A stretch of DNA of 64,000 bases, taken from NCBI RefSeq assembly GCF_009733595.1, contig NZ_WOFH01000008.1, forward strand, positions 124,001 through 188,000, given 5' to 3'. Source of the DNA: Actinomadura litoris. GTDB taxonomy: Bacteria > Actinomycetota > Actinomycetes > Streptosporangiales > Streptosporangiaceae. The notes beneath the pieces are model-generated. The model made no database searches, was not told where the DNA came from, and worked only from the letters and a program-made list of their open reading frames with translations. Shown in pieces: positions 1 to 7,961 of the stretch. A program made the position numbers and the translations under genes. The stretch's first letter is position 1. Each line of letters begins with the position of its first letter.

Positions 1-537
1 GGTCGAGGGCGGGACGCCGTAGCGCCTCCCCTCGAACGACGCCTGCCTCTGGATGGACGCGGGGATCGCCGTCCAGCCGTCCCAGGCGTCCGCCGGAGGG
101 CCCACGACGTCGCCGAGCGGCCGGATGTAGCCCGCCTGGGCGAACTCCCCCACCCAGATGCCGTCGATGTCCACGATGTCGGCGCCGGAGCGGGACTTCA
201 GGTCGAGCGCGAGCCTGGTCTTGTAGGCCTCGTCGGCCACGCCCTGCCCGCGGAACGTCACCTTCGCGGTGACGCCCTTGGCCTTCTGCGCCGCGACGAA
301 CCCCGGGATCACCGTCCTGGTGATCCACTCGGCCTCCTCGGCGTTCTTGCCGCCCGCGATGGCGTTGCGCGTGATCGTCAGGGTGAGGCTCTTGGCGTCC
401 CGGCCCCGATCGGGGTCGGCCGGGGATCCGCCGCCGCATCCGGCCGCGACCACCGCCATGACCATTGCCATGACCACCGCCGCGAGCGCCGCCGCGCCGA
501 TCCGTCCGCCGGGTAAGCCCGTACCGGAGAAGACCAT
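1..537 (-). CDS. Extracellular solute-binding lipoprotein of an ABC transporter (partial, C-terminus beyond window)
   Basis: The reading frame is open from the ATG at 537 to the window edge (179 codons) and is preceded by a GGAGGT ribosome site five bases upstream. The N-terminus has a basic stretch, a hydrophobic core (about residues 14-31) and a lipobox V-A-A-G-C with the lipidated Cys at residue 34, followed by a Gly/Ser-rich tether. The mature part reads like a family 1 (sugar-type) binding protein: segments such as SLTLTITRNAI and DIVDIDGIWVGEFAQAGYI resemble those proteins, with the ligand lobe starting near residue 48. By family it would sit on the outer face of the membrane and deliver a substrate, probably a sugar, to a permease; the substrate cannot be told. 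Permease genes, if any, lie outside the window. It is separated by about 130 bp from pabC and is probably unrelated to it. Confidence 0.75.
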   Translation of the reverse strand, partial: MVFSGTGLPGGRIGAAALAAVVMAMVMAVVAAGCGGGSPADPDRGRDAKSLTLTITRNAIAGGKNAEEAEWITRTVIPGFVAAQKAKGVTAKVTFRGQGVADEAYKTRLALDLKSRSGADIVDIDGIWVGEFAQAGYIRPLGDVVGPPADAWDGWTAIPASIQRQASFEGRRYGVPPST

Positions 538-665
538 GGGTGACCTCCACACGCGTCACCACTCAACGTGACCGATGTCCGCCATCACGTAAAGACCCCG
601 GATACCGGAATCGGGGCGACCGGCCGGTGAACGGCGACCGGCGGGCGGTGGCGGGCGGCGGGCGG

Positions 666-1499
666 TCAGGGGTCCATGAGGTCGGCCGCGTGCGCGGCGA
701 ACGCCTCCATCGCCTTGGCGGTGATCGGGCCCGGCGCGGCGGGCAGGGCCCGCCCGTCCACGACCCGGATCGGCTGGATGTCGCGCGTCGTGGAGGTCAG
801 GAACGCCTCGTCCGCACTGTGCAGGGCGTCGAGCGGGACGTCCTCCTCCTCGCCGCCGCACCACTCCAGCGCCAGCTCGCGCGTCACCCCGGCCAGGCAG
901 CCCGCCGACAGCGGCGGCGTGAGCAGCCGGCCGCCGCGCACCACGAACACGTTGCTGCCGGTGCCCTCGCACAGGTTCCCCGCGAGGTTGCCGAAGATCG
1001 CCTCACCGCCGCCGCGCTCGGTCGCGAACGCGAGCGCGACCGCGTTCTCGGCGTAGGACGTGGTCTTCACACCGGCCAGCGCGCCCCGCTCGTTGCGCGG
1101 CCACGGCACCACCGTCACCTCCGCCGTCGCGGGGAACGGGCGCTGCTCCGCCACGATGATCGTCACGGTCGGGCCCGCGTCGCCCCGGTTCGAGCCGAGC
1201 GGCCCCGGCCCGCTCGTGCAGGTGATGCGGATCCGCGCCAGCGGCCACCTCGGCGCCGCCGCCAGCACCTCCAGCACGCCCTGGGCGAGCGCGTCGTGGT
1301 CGGGCTCGGGCAGCCCGAGGGCCGCCGCCGAGCGGGCGAGCCGCCGCAGATGCCGGGTCAGGGCGAACGGCTCCCCGCGCGACGCCTTCACCGTCTCGAA
1401 GATCCCGTCCCCGACGAGGACGCCGTGGTCGAACACCGACACCACGGCCCGCTCAGCGTCGAGCAGTTCCCCGTTCATCCAGATCCTGGGCTCGCTCAC
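666..1499 (-). CDS. pabC: Aminodeoxychorismate lyase (class IV PLP aminotransferase fold)
   Basis: The 277-residue protein has the class IV aminotransferase layout: a D-H-G segment near residue 24, GDGIFETVKA at 30-39, the PLP-binding lysine K145 in GVKTTSYAEN, and the cofactor-phosphate motif EGTGSNVF at 178-185. Aminodeoxychorismate lyase converts 4-amino-4-deoxychorismate to p-aminobenzoate plus pyruvate for folate synthesis. The GTG start at 1499 follows GGAGGT eight bases upstream and lies inside the end of pabB, giving a 47-base overlap. That coupling to pabB is the main reason to prefer PabC over a D-amino acid or branched-chain aminotransferase, which share the fold. Confidence 0.8.
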   Translation of the reverse strand: MSEPRIWMNGELLDAERAVVSVFDHGVLVGDGIFETVKASRGEPFALTRHLRRLARSAAALGLPEPDHDALAQGVLEVLAAAPRWPLARIRITCTSGPGPLGSNRGDAGPTVTIIVAEQRPFPATAEVTVVPWPRNERGALAGVKTTSYAENAVALAFATERGGGEAIFGNLAGNLCEGTGSNVFVVRGGRLLTPPLSAGCLAGVTRELALEWCGGEEEDVPLDALHSADEAFLTSTTRDIQPIRVVDGRALPAAPGPITAKAMEAFAAHAADLMDP

Positions 1500-2466
1500 C
1501 CGAGGCCACCTCCAGTAGCCGAGCCGCCTTCAGCTCGGTCTCACGCCATTCCCCTCGCGGATCGGACCCCCACGTGATGCCCGCGCCCGTGCCGAACCGG
1601 AGCACTCCGTCCACCGCCCAGAAACTCCGGATGCCCACCGCGAGCGCGCCCCGCCGGGAGTCCGCGTCCACCCAGCCGACGGCCCCACAGTACGGGCCCC
1701 GGGGCACGGGTTCGAGTTCATCCAGCAGCGCCAGGGCGCTGGACTTCGGCGCGCCTGTCACCGAACCCGGAGGAAACGTCGCCGCCAGTAGACCGGGCCA
1801 CCCGCCCCGCGTCACCCGCGCCCGCACCGTCGACACCAGGTGGACGAGCCCCGGATGCTCCTCCAGCTCGCACAGCCCCGGCACCCGCACCGACCCGGTC
1901 TCGGCGACCCGCCCGAGGTCGTTCCGGACGAGATCGACGATCATGATGTTCTCGGCCTCGTCCTTGGGCAGCAGGTCGGCGGCCGTCCGGCCGGTGCCCT
2001 TGATCGGACGGGACTCCACCACGTCCCCGTCCCGCCGCAGGTAGAGCTCGGGCGACGCGCACGCGACCTCAAGGCCCGGCACCCGCAGCGTCATCGCGTA
2101 CGGCGCCGGGTTGCCGCGCGCCAGCCGCGCCCCGAGCCCGGCGATGTCGGCGCCGTCCGCCAGCGGCGCGGACAGCACCCGGCACAGGTTCGCCTGGTAG
2201 ACGATCCCGTCCGCGATCGCGTCCCTGATCCGCTCGACGCCCGCCACGTACCGCGCCTCGTCCAGCGAGGAGGCCCACTCCCCCGGCGCGCGCCACACGC
2301 CCCCCGGATGCCTCGCGGGACGCACGTCGTCGAACCGCGCGCAGGTGACCTCGCCCTCATAGGTGACCACGACCGCCCACCACCCCCGGGAGTCCAGCGC
2401 CGCCGGGTCGTCGGTCACGTCCGCGAGGCCCGTCGCCAGCAGTCCCCCCGCATAGGCGAAGTTCAC
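1453..2466 (-). CDS. pabB: Aminodeoxychorismate synthase component I
   Basis: The protein (337 residues from a GTG start) is a chorismate-binding enzyme. Diagnostic motifs are PIKGT at 154-158, whose lysine marks aminodeoxychorismate synthase rather than anthranilate synthase (PIAGT), plus IVDLVRNDLGRV at 176-187 and GSVTGAPKSS at 234-243. It aminates chorismate with ammonia supplied by a PabA amidotransferase, which is not in this window. The start was chosen at 2466 because GTGA there overlaps the stop of the upstream regulator by four bases; the longer open frame upstream has no homologous look. The protein is shorter than stand-alone PabB proteins of about 450 residues because it lacks most of the N-terminal subdomain, which is common in actinomycete PabB-like proteins next to PabC. 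Confidence 0.8.
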   Translation of the reverse strand: MNFAYAGGLLATGLADVTDDPAALDSRGWWAVVVTYEGEVTCARFDDVRPARHPGGVWRAPGEWASSLDEARYVAGVERIRDAIADGIVYQANLCRVLSAPLADGADIAGLGARLARGNPAPYAMTLRVPGLEVACASPELYLRRDGDVVESRPIKGTGRTAADLLPKDEAENIMIVDLVRNDLGRVAETGSVRVPGLCELEEHPGLVHLVSTVRARVTRGGWPGLLAATFPPGSVTGAPKSSALALLDELEPVPRGPYCGAVGWVDADSRRGALAVGIRSFWAVDGVLRFGTGAGITWGSDPRGEWRETELKAARLLEVASGERAQDLDERGTARR

Positions 2467-3167
2467 GGCAGGACGCACCCGAACGAGTCCGCGAGGCCGG
2501 CCAGCCCGGCGTCGGTCACCCGCAGCGCCCGCCGCGTCGTGCCCCGCTCGAACCAGCCCAGCTCGATCATCCGGCTCGTCAGCGCCGCCCCGAGCGCCCC
2601 GTTCAGATGCGGGCGCCGCTCCGTCCAGTCGAGGCACTGCCAGGCGAACCTCCGCCGCGCCTTCCGCAGCGCCGGAACGTCCAGCCCGAGCGCCTCGAAC
2701 CGCTCCTCGCCCTTCCCGGTGACCTCGTACGCCTCCTCGCCGTCGGGCTCGATCAGGCCGGCGTCCAGCAGCGCCGCGAACAACGCGACCCCGGCCTCGC
2801 CCGCAAGATGGTCATAGCAGGTCCGCGCCACGTGCAGCCGCGCCGCGTCCCGCGACTGCCGCAGGCTCCGCGCCCGCACCGACGGGCTGATCCGCGACAG
2901 CGCCTCGATCACCAGCGCGACCTCGGCGCCGTTCAGCCGGTAGTACCGCCACCGGCCCTGCTTGATCACCGTGACGAGCCCGCCGTCCAGCAACCGCGCC
3001 AGATGGGCGCTCGCGGTCTGCGCGCTGACGCCCGCCGTGCGGGCCAGTTCCCCGGCCGCCAGCGGCCGCCCGTCCAGCAGCGCCGTCAGCATCGCGGCCC
3101 GCGCCCGATCGGCCAGCAGCGCCGCCACCGGCGCGAAGTCGGAGGTGAGGACATGTTCGGAGTCCAT
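2463..3167 (-). CDS. ArsR/SmtB-type winged-helix transcriptional regulator
   Basis: The 234-residue protein has an N-terminal winged helix-turn-helix (about residues 10-85), with recognition-helix region GVSAQTASAHLARLLDGGLV and wing VIKQGRWRYYRL. The C-terminal half (about 100-230) has no obvious cysteine/histidine metal site, so a metal sensor is not supported; its ligand is unknown. It is the first gene of the coupled run with pabB and pabC. A perfect 8-2-8 palindrome at 3191-3208, 24 bases upstream of the start, is a plausible self-operator. The ribosome site is weak. Whether it controls p-aminobenzoate genes or is only a neighbour cannot be decided here. Confidence 0.75.
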   Translation of the reverse strand: MDSEHVLTSDFAPVAALLADRARAAMLTALLDGRPLAAGELARTAGVSAQTASAHLARLLDGGLVTVIKQGRWRYYRLNGAEVALVIEALSRISPSVRARSLRQSRDAARLHVARTCYDHLAGEAGVALFAALLDAGLIEPDGEEAYEVTGKGEERFEALGLDVPALRKARRRFAWQCLDWTERRPHLNGALGAALTSRMIELGWFERGTTRRALRVTDAGLAGLADSFGCVLP

Positions 3168-3190
3168 ACGACGAGCCTATGCGCCGCATC

Positions 3191-3208
3191 CTTCGACGCC
3201 CGTCGAAG
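3191..3208. promoter_or_regulatory. Perfect palindrome, candidate operator of the ArsR-type gene
   Basis: CTTCGACG-CC-CGTCGAAG is an exact inverted repeat with a 2-base centre, in the space between the divergent regulator gene and the tRNA promoter. Position and symmetry fit a dimeric winged-helix repressor acting on its own promoter. This is inference from geometry only. Confidence 0.5.
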
Positions 3209-3228
3209 CGACCCGCCGCGAAACCGGT

Positions 3229-3257
3229 TTGGGGAACGCGCCGGGACGCGCTAAGGT
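3229..3257 (+). promoter_or_regulatory. Predicted sigma-70-type promoter for the tRNA cluster
   Basis: A -35-like TTGGGG (3229-3234) and a -10-like TAAGGT (3252-3257) are separated by 17 bases. The first tRNA begins 32 bases after the -10 box, which suits a short leader. Confidence 0.45.
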
Positions 3258-3289
3258 TTTGCCCGTCGCCGCAAGACCGGGCGGCACAC

Positions 3290-3361
3290 GCGGAAGTGGC
3301 TCAGGGGTAGAGCATCACCTTGCCAAGGTGAGGGTCGCGGGTTCAAATCCCGTCTTCCGCT
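3290..3361 (+). tRNA. tRNA-Gly (GCC)
   Basis: A full cloverleaf can be drawn: acceptor GCGGAAG pairs with CTTCCGC at 3354-3360, the anticodon loop is CTTGCCAAG with anticodon GCC, and the T arm is GCGGGTTCAAATCCCG. The discriminator base is T at 3361 and CCA is not encoded. Confidence 0.95.
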
Positions 3362-3403
3362 CTGAGGGGCCTTTCAGGCTATGAACCAGAGGGTCTCGAT
3401 TCT

Positions 3404-3474
3404 GGTGGAGTGGCCGAGAGGCGAGGCAACGGCCTGCAAAGCCGTGTACACGGGTTCAAATCCCGTCTCCACCT
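3404..3474 (+). tRNA. tRNA-Cys (GCA)
   Basis: Acceptor GGTGGAG pairs with CTCCACC at 3467-3473. The anticodon loop contains CTGCAAA (anticodon GCA) and the T arm is ACGGGTTCAAATCCCGT. CCA is not encoded. It is the middle gene of the Gly-Cys-Val cluster. Confidence 0.95.
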
Positions 3475-3508
3475 CGACACCGCACCTCCCCCCGGAGGCG
3501 GCGGCCTG

Positions 3509-3583
3509 GGGCGATTAGCTCAGTGGGAGAGCGCTACCTTGACACGGTAGAGGCCACTGGTTCAATCCCAGTATCGCCCACCA
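3509..3583 (+). tRNA. tRNA-Val (GAC), insertion site of the integrated element
   Basis: Acceptor GGGCGAT pairs with ATCGCCC at 3573-3579, the anticodon loop is CTTGACACG (anticodon GAC), the discriminator is A3580, and CCA is encoded at 3581-3583. The gene remains intact although an element uses its 3' half as attachment site: everything from the anticodon stem to CCA recurs at 10123-10173. Regeneration of the tRNA by the incoming att sequence is the usual outcome for tyrosine-integrase elements. Confidence 0.95.
3534..3583. repeat. Left attachment-site repeat (3' half of tRNA-Val)
   Basis: Bases 3534-3571 are identical to 10123-10160 (38 bases, anticodon stem to T loop). The match continues to CCA with one extra G in the right-hand copy. 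This is the core expected of an attL/attR pair for a tyrosine recombinase. Confidence 0.8.
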
Positions 3584-3586
3584 AGT

Positions 3587-3625
3587 AAGCCCAGGTCAGC
3601 CCACAGGCGGCGGCTTGGGCTTTTT
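3587..3625 (+). terminator. Hairpin plus T-tract after tRNA-Val
   Basis: AAGCCCA (3587-3593) can pair with TGGGCTT (3616-3622), followed by further T residues to 3625. The copy after the right-hand att repeat keeps the same shape with changed but still complementary bases. Confidence 0.6.
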
Positions 3626-3747
3626 CGGTTTGGTGCAGTTGGGCACGGAATCGGGAGCACCATGCTCCCCGGGCCGTCGCGGACTACCCGATCTCAGGTA
3701 GTGGTCAACCGGGAGCACCTGCTCCCGCCCCGACCCCCACCCGGACG

Positions 3748-4879
3748 TCACGGGTGGCCCCCGCGGGTTCGGCGGTTCAGGCTGGTCCAGCGGCGTTGGA
3801 GCTGGGCGATCAGACGGCGGCGCATGGCGTCGGTGACATGGCTGTAGACGCCCTGGATGCCTCTCATCCGGTGGCCCATCCGCTCCTGTTTGAGTACTTC
3901 GGGGACGTCCAACTCGTCCAGGACGGTCTTGTGGTGGTGGCGGAGCCCGTGTAAGACCGCGCCGGGCAGGATCGGGTGAGGGCTCCCCGTCACAGGCGGG
4001 TCGCCAGATGCGCCGAGCGAAGTTGGAGCGTCGTAGCCACTCCCCCGCCCTGCCGATGAACAGCTGGTCATGGTCGTGGCCGACGATGACCTCCTCCAAC
4101 AGTTGGACCAGGAAGGGCGGGAGATCAATGCGGCGGACGGCGGCTTCGCTCTTGGGCGGCCCCAACCACAGTTTCCCGGCCACCTCGTGCAGGGAACCGA
4201 CGTCGGGGCCGATGAGCAGGTAGCCCTCGCCGGTGTGGCAGTTGACCCGGTCGAGTCCTGCCAGCTCACCCCAGCGCAATCCGGTCCAGGCAGCGGTGAT
4301 CGCCATGACCTGGGCATTACGACCGCCTGTCCGGCGGATGCGTTCGGTGATCTGGTGGGCTTGCGTGCTGCTGGGGACCGGGCGGGCACGGCGCCTGGGC
4401 GCGTTGGCGCTGGTGGTGGTTCGGGGTATGCGCAGGCCCTGGACGGGGTTGCGGGCGAGCATGCGTTCGTCGACCGCGGCGGTCAGCACGACCGACAGCA
4501 GCGTCACGATCCCGCTGACGGTGGAGGACGCGTATCGCTCGGCCAGCTCGTTGGCCCAGCGGTTGACCGCCAGTCGGCGGATTTCCTCCAGGCTGGTCTC
4601 GCTGAAGGCGGGCAGGATGTGGTAGTCGAGGTAGTGGTCGTATTTGGCCTGGGTGCTGGGGGCCACGCGGTGGGAGCGCCGCCACTGATCGGCCCATTCG
4701 GCCAACAGAGTGCGCGAGTCATTGGGGTCGATGAACTGGCCGCGCCGGCCGGCTGAGTCCATGTCCTCGGCCGCCTGGGGGGCGCCGGTCTTGGTGCGGT
4801 ATTTGTCGGGACTGGTGCGGACGGTGCCGTCGGCGTCCCGGTAGCGGACCCGGTACCACGGACCGCGCTTTCCGCCCAA
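3748..4879 (-). pseudogene. Tyrosine-recombinase integrase, frameshifted
   Basis: The first part (frame starting at the ATG 4879) carries the AP2-like/SAM-like arm-binding region and the start of the catalytic domain, with catalytic Arg in WTGLRWGELAGL. The rest of the catalytic domain lies in another minus frame ending at 3748: H-x-x-R in LHGLRHHHK, GH in QERMGHRM, and the nucleophile Tyr in GVYSHVT. The frame change falls between about 4035 and 3955, so a full-length product is not encoded unless this is a sequencing error. Its place next to the left att repeat and after an excisionase-like gene is the normal order in actinomycete integrative elements of the pSAM2 kind. The gene's 3' end points into tRNA-Val. 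Confidence 0.8.
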
Positions 4880-4883
4880 GCCA

Positions 4884-5135
4884 TCAGTGATGCCGGGGCG
4901 GGCTCAAGGCTGGCCAGCGGCGCTGCCGCCACCGCACGGGACGTGCGCCGACGGCGACGATCGCCTCCAGGTCGGCACGGGAGAACCGCAGATGCTTCCC
5001 CACGAAGGTGCAGGGAACGGCGCGGTCTGCGGCCTTACGGCGCAGCCACGACGCTTTTACGCCGAGCAGCTCAGCGGCCTCCTCGGGGCTGTACAGCAGC
5101 GGATCACCCCTGCTCATAGCCCGGCCTCGGGTCAT
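4884..5135 (-). CDS. Excisionase-like MerR/HTH_17-type DNA-binding protein
   Basis: A small protein of about 83 residues with the helix-turn-helix typical of excisionases and element regulators: YSPEEAAELLGVKASWLRRK, then a wing ending in VGKHLRFSRADLEAIVA. The start at 5135 is preferred because GGAG lies six bases upstream; 5183 and 5117 are alternatives. It ends five bases before the integrase start and is probably co-transcribed with it. By family it would bind att-site arms and favour excision. With the integrase broken, excision would need a partner in trans. Confidence 0.7.
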   Translation of the reverse strand: MTRGRAMSRGDPLLYSPEEAAELLGVKASWLRRKAADRAVPCTFVGKHLRFSRADLEAIVAVGARPVRWRQRRWPALSPPRHH

Positions 5136-5184
5136 CAGCGACTCCCGTCGAGCGCCCCCGCTTGCGTGACCTGCACCCTGCACG

Positions 5185-5690
5185 GTTCAGGGGTCCACGC
5201 AGCACCAGAACGTCCTAATATGCGATGAGATGGGGGGAAGGTCCGTCCGCGCAGGCCGTGCGGATTGCGTGCGCGACGAAGAACGACGCCCGAGGCACCA
5301 AGTGTGCGTCTTCGATCCCGCACAGCAGCGCGACCAGCCGCTGCATCCATTCCAGTCCAGCGCGTCGGGCAGCAGCCCTTGTCTGGCGGAAAAATCTATC
5401 AAGTGGCCGTGGCGGCGGAGCGTGCAGGTGGTGATGGTCACGATGGCACCCGGAGGCAGGAGCGGTAGACAACCGGCCAGGGTGTCGGTGAGAGCGGTCA
5501 GCAACCGCTGGTGGCCGCCACGGACGAGGTTGCCGAGGTGTTGCCGTAGCAAGAAGTCTGACCCGTGCGCGTCGGCCCGAACGGAGTCGCGGGTGGAACG
5601 GATGGACTGCGTTGTTGCGCTGGCCTGGGGGTCGAGTGGTGACCACGAAGTGAGTGGCGATCTCACCGCAACTCCTCCCCGCCGACCTCG
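5185..5690 (-). pseudogene. Broken SAM-dependent methyltransferase (TRM11-like family)
   Basis: Two minus frames hold consecutive parts of one protein. The first has LLPPGAIVTITTCTLRRHGH and LIDFSARQG, like the 'PGG-lvvvTRP-rrrGhLvDlPg' segment of actinomycete DNA/RNA methyltransferases. The second has LEWMQRLVALLCGIEDAHLV, then PRASFFVA and PSPHLIAY. A TAG at 5215-5217 then interrupts the expected final segment, which continues as DVLVLRGP. So there is a frameshift near 5350 and a nonsense codon. Family assignment rests on remembered segment similarity, not a search. Confidence 0.55.
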
Positions 5691-5714
5691 GGCCGGTCGA
5701 GGCGGAGCTGGCCT

Positions 5715-6002
5715 GGGTTTGTAGTTCGGTGAGGATGTCGATGGCGAGCGCGGTCTGGGGAGGTATCGCGCCATTGCCGAGGGCCCGCATCTGGACGGTT
5801 CGCGACAACCCCAGGTCGGTGACCCATCCCTAGGGCAGCCCCATCATCCACTCGACGAATCGGGCGCTCAGTCGTGGTTGTCTCCGCCGGCCGGGTTCGA
5901 GCGGCGCCGGTGCCGGGCGGTCGAGGATCGTTTCCCAACGGTGGATCGCATGCTGGTACGGGCCCCAGCCGAAGCAGTTGTCGGGGTGGGTACAGCCTTC
6001 CG
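5715..6002 (-). pseudogene. Remnant of a DNA cytosine-5 methyltransferase (C-terminal part)
   Basis: In one minus frame, the segments CFGWGPYQHAIHRWE, RQPRLSARFVEWMMGLP and GWVTDLGLSRTVQMRALGNG follow each other as at the C-terminus of phage and element cytosine methyltransferases, where FVEWLMGLPEGWVT and RxxxLGNGVVPxQ are hallmarks. A TAG codon at 5830-5832 falls exactly between MGLP and GWVT. The N-terminal catalytic domain is missing: upstream sequence in this frame is proline-rich and out of phase. The gene is dead. Confidence 0.65.
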
Positions 6003-6302
6003 GAGCTGAAGACGGCGGCGGCCCGGATGGCGGCGGCGTGGGCGATTGTCCTGGCGGAGCGGCCCGAGGGGTGGGCGTAGGCGTCGGTGGCGGAGATGAT
6101 GGCCGCGGTCGAGTAGGTCGTGTCCCGCGATGATCTGGCGGCGGCGGTGAGTCGGTGCGGGAGCTGCCGCCGCCGAGTGAGGCCGACGACGGGGACGCCG
6201 AGTGGCGGACCGCGCTGGTCGGCCGGTCCGGCCCGGTGCGGACGTTCATCGAGGTGCCGGCCTGGGCCCTCGGTGAGACCCGGTGCGGGATCTGAGGGGA
6301 GT

Positions 6303-6338
6303 GAACGGGGCGGGACCTCAGGTGGCCTCGCCCCGTTC
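6303..6338 (-). terminator. Hairpin terminator after the nuclease gene
   Basis: GAACGGGGCG (6303-6312) is the exact reverse complement of CGCCCCGTTC (6329-6338), giving a 10-bp stem just past the stop of the secreted nuclease gene. There is no long T-tract, as is usual in high-GC actinomycetes. Confidence 0.65.
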
Positions 6339-6348
6339 GGGTTTGAGA

Positions 6349-7386
6349 TCAGCCGTCGACGTTGAAGGCGTCTCCCTCGGTCCGGGCCGAGGCGGCGTCC
6401 AGTACGCGGTTGGCGTCGAAGAAGTTCTTCAAATCGGCGCCTTGGCTGTCCTGCTCACGTTTGGGCACCCAGTCGTGCCCGTTGCCAGGTCGTGTTCCGC
6501 CCTCGTTGGTGGCCGCGAAGGCGTATTCGTCGCAGCTCGGCTTGTTTCGAGGGTCGGACAGCGGCAGTGGCCAGCCGGCCGGCGGCCGCCAGCCCTGGGG
6601 CAGCTTGGCCTTCCCGCACACCGCGGAGCGGTGGCCGGCCTTGAGGAAGCTGTTGCGGTGCAGCACCTTCGGGGCACCCCGCCCCTGCCACTGGCGGATG
6701 TTCGCATCGATGAAGCGGAGCCTGTGCAGGCTGGTGATGGTCGGTGTGAACTCGGGCACGACACAGCCGGCGCCCTGAGGCTTCAGAAGATCATCGCAGC
6801 GAACGTCGGTTGTCGCCCGGGCTGCCGCTGGCATGCCCGCCCCCGGTACGGGCATCTCCGGCGTGACAATGATGATGGGCTTGTTGTGCTGCTGCTGTGG
6901 GGTCTGGTCGCGGTAATTCAGTTTGCCTGTAAACGATTGACCCTTGGCGGATGACGGGCCCGCCACTTCCCCGGTTCCGACGCACGTGCCTTCGCACTTG
7001 GTGGTGATGATATTGATCAGCCCAAGCGTCATGCCCTGGGCGTAGGTGGTGTCGAAGAAGATCTCTGCGGTAAACTCCCGGCTCTTGATCTGTGTCCGCC
7101 AGACAATGGCGAGGTCAGCGACGGTGTGGCCGACCGCATGGCCTTTGCCATCGGAGATGATGGTCCGCACCGTGAATTTTTCGCAGGCGGCCGTCCGGCT
7201 TGGTTTGACGCAGTGCGGCGAAGACGGGGACGCCTTCGGGCCAGCCGCTGCCGACTGTTGGGGGGTGAGTGTGGATTTGATGTGCAGCCCGTTACGGGGT
7301 GTTGCTGTCGCGGAGGCTGATGCCGGCCCGGCGACCAGCCCCGACATGATCAATGCGATTAACGCCGGTAACCAGAGAAAACGCAC
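6349..7386 (-). CDS. Secreted NucA/NucB-type deoxyribonuclease
   Basis: The 345-residue protein starts with GTG at 7386 behind an AGGAAAGGA ribosome site and has a clear Sec signal peptide (hydrophobic core about 3-19, cleavage near GPASASA at 20-26). A long middle region with several Cys is unassigned. The C-terminal 60 residues match the NucA/NucB nuclease domain: the CDEYAFAAT motif begins at C285 (Asp286/Glu287 are the family's catalytic acids), followed by WVP, then SQGADLKNFFDANRVLDA and DAFNV. It should be an extracellular DNA-degrading enzyme. Codons 6 and 9 in the signal peptide are both TTA, the rare leucine codon read by bldA tRNA, and overall GC is visibly lower than in the PKS genes. 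Both suggest accessory cargo of the element. Confidence 0.75.
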   Translation of the reverse strand: MRFLWLPALIALIMSGLVAGPASASATATPRNGLHIKSTLTPQQSAAAGPKASPSSPHCVKPSRTAACEKFTVRTIISDGKGHAVGHTVADLAIVWRTQIKSREFTAEIFFDTTYAQGMTLGLINIITTKCEGTCVGTGEVAGPSSAKGQSFTGKLNYRDQTPQQQHNKPIIIVTPEMPVPGAGMPAAARATTDVRCDDLLKPQGAGCVVPEFTPTITSLHRLRFIDANIRQWQGRGAPKVLHRNSFLKAGHRSAVCGKAKLPQGWRPPAGWPLPLSDPRNKPSCDEYAFAATNEGGTRPGNGHDWVPKREQDSQGADLKNFFDANRVLDAASARTEGDAFNVDG

Positions 7387-7961
7387 AGGTGTTCCTTTCC
7401 TCGTGTCCGTGGAGAGTTACATGACGGTGATCCCGCTCCGGCAGGCCACCGCACCATCGCGGCAGACTCCGGCGTTCAGCCCGTTGCTGTTCCGGCGGAT
7501 ACCGCATTCGCGTGGTTATACGATGGCGATGGCTATGGGGGATACCAGTGCCGGGTGGGCAGCCTTGCAGGGAAGAGTTTCACGCCGATACCCGGCAAAT
7601 CTGTTTGCCTCGGTGATGTAAGGCGGTTGTTGTTGGTGTTGGTCAATCCGTGCCGGCCAGAGTTGTGGGCCCAGGACTCCGCGGCCCAGGGGCCGCAGTC
7701 CCCGGCGTCGATGCCGGCGCGGTATCGAGAGAAGATGAACGCCCTCAAGCACCGCTTCGAGGGGTTGCCCGCCGATGCCATCGGCGCGTCGAGCCCCAGC
7801 GCAGTGGCCGGTCCGGCGGGGATCACCCCGGCCGTGTGAAGCCTCAGCCCTCAGACCGAGTAAGCATGCAAAGGGGCAGTGGGGTGCTCAGGTCTCTCGA
7901 CGGTGGTCGGACCTGGTGCCGGAAGGTGTTGATCCGGTCGCGTCACATCGGACGGAGGAGC
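7387..7961. other. Gene-free stretch within the integrated element
   Basis: Short frames occur on both strands but none has a convincing ribosome site, coherent codon bias or recognisable motif. The first 15 bases hold the ribosome site of the nuclease gene. Confidence 0.5.

Noticed and set aside
666..2466. pabB/pabC as suppliers of a p-aminobenzoate starter for the polyketide
   Set aside because: The loading module is KSQ-AT-ACP, not a CoA-ligase type, and the element separates these genes from the cluster.
7292..7826. Short minus-strand frames between the two secreted-protein genes
   Set aside because: No ribosome site, no consistent third-position bias and no recognisable domain.
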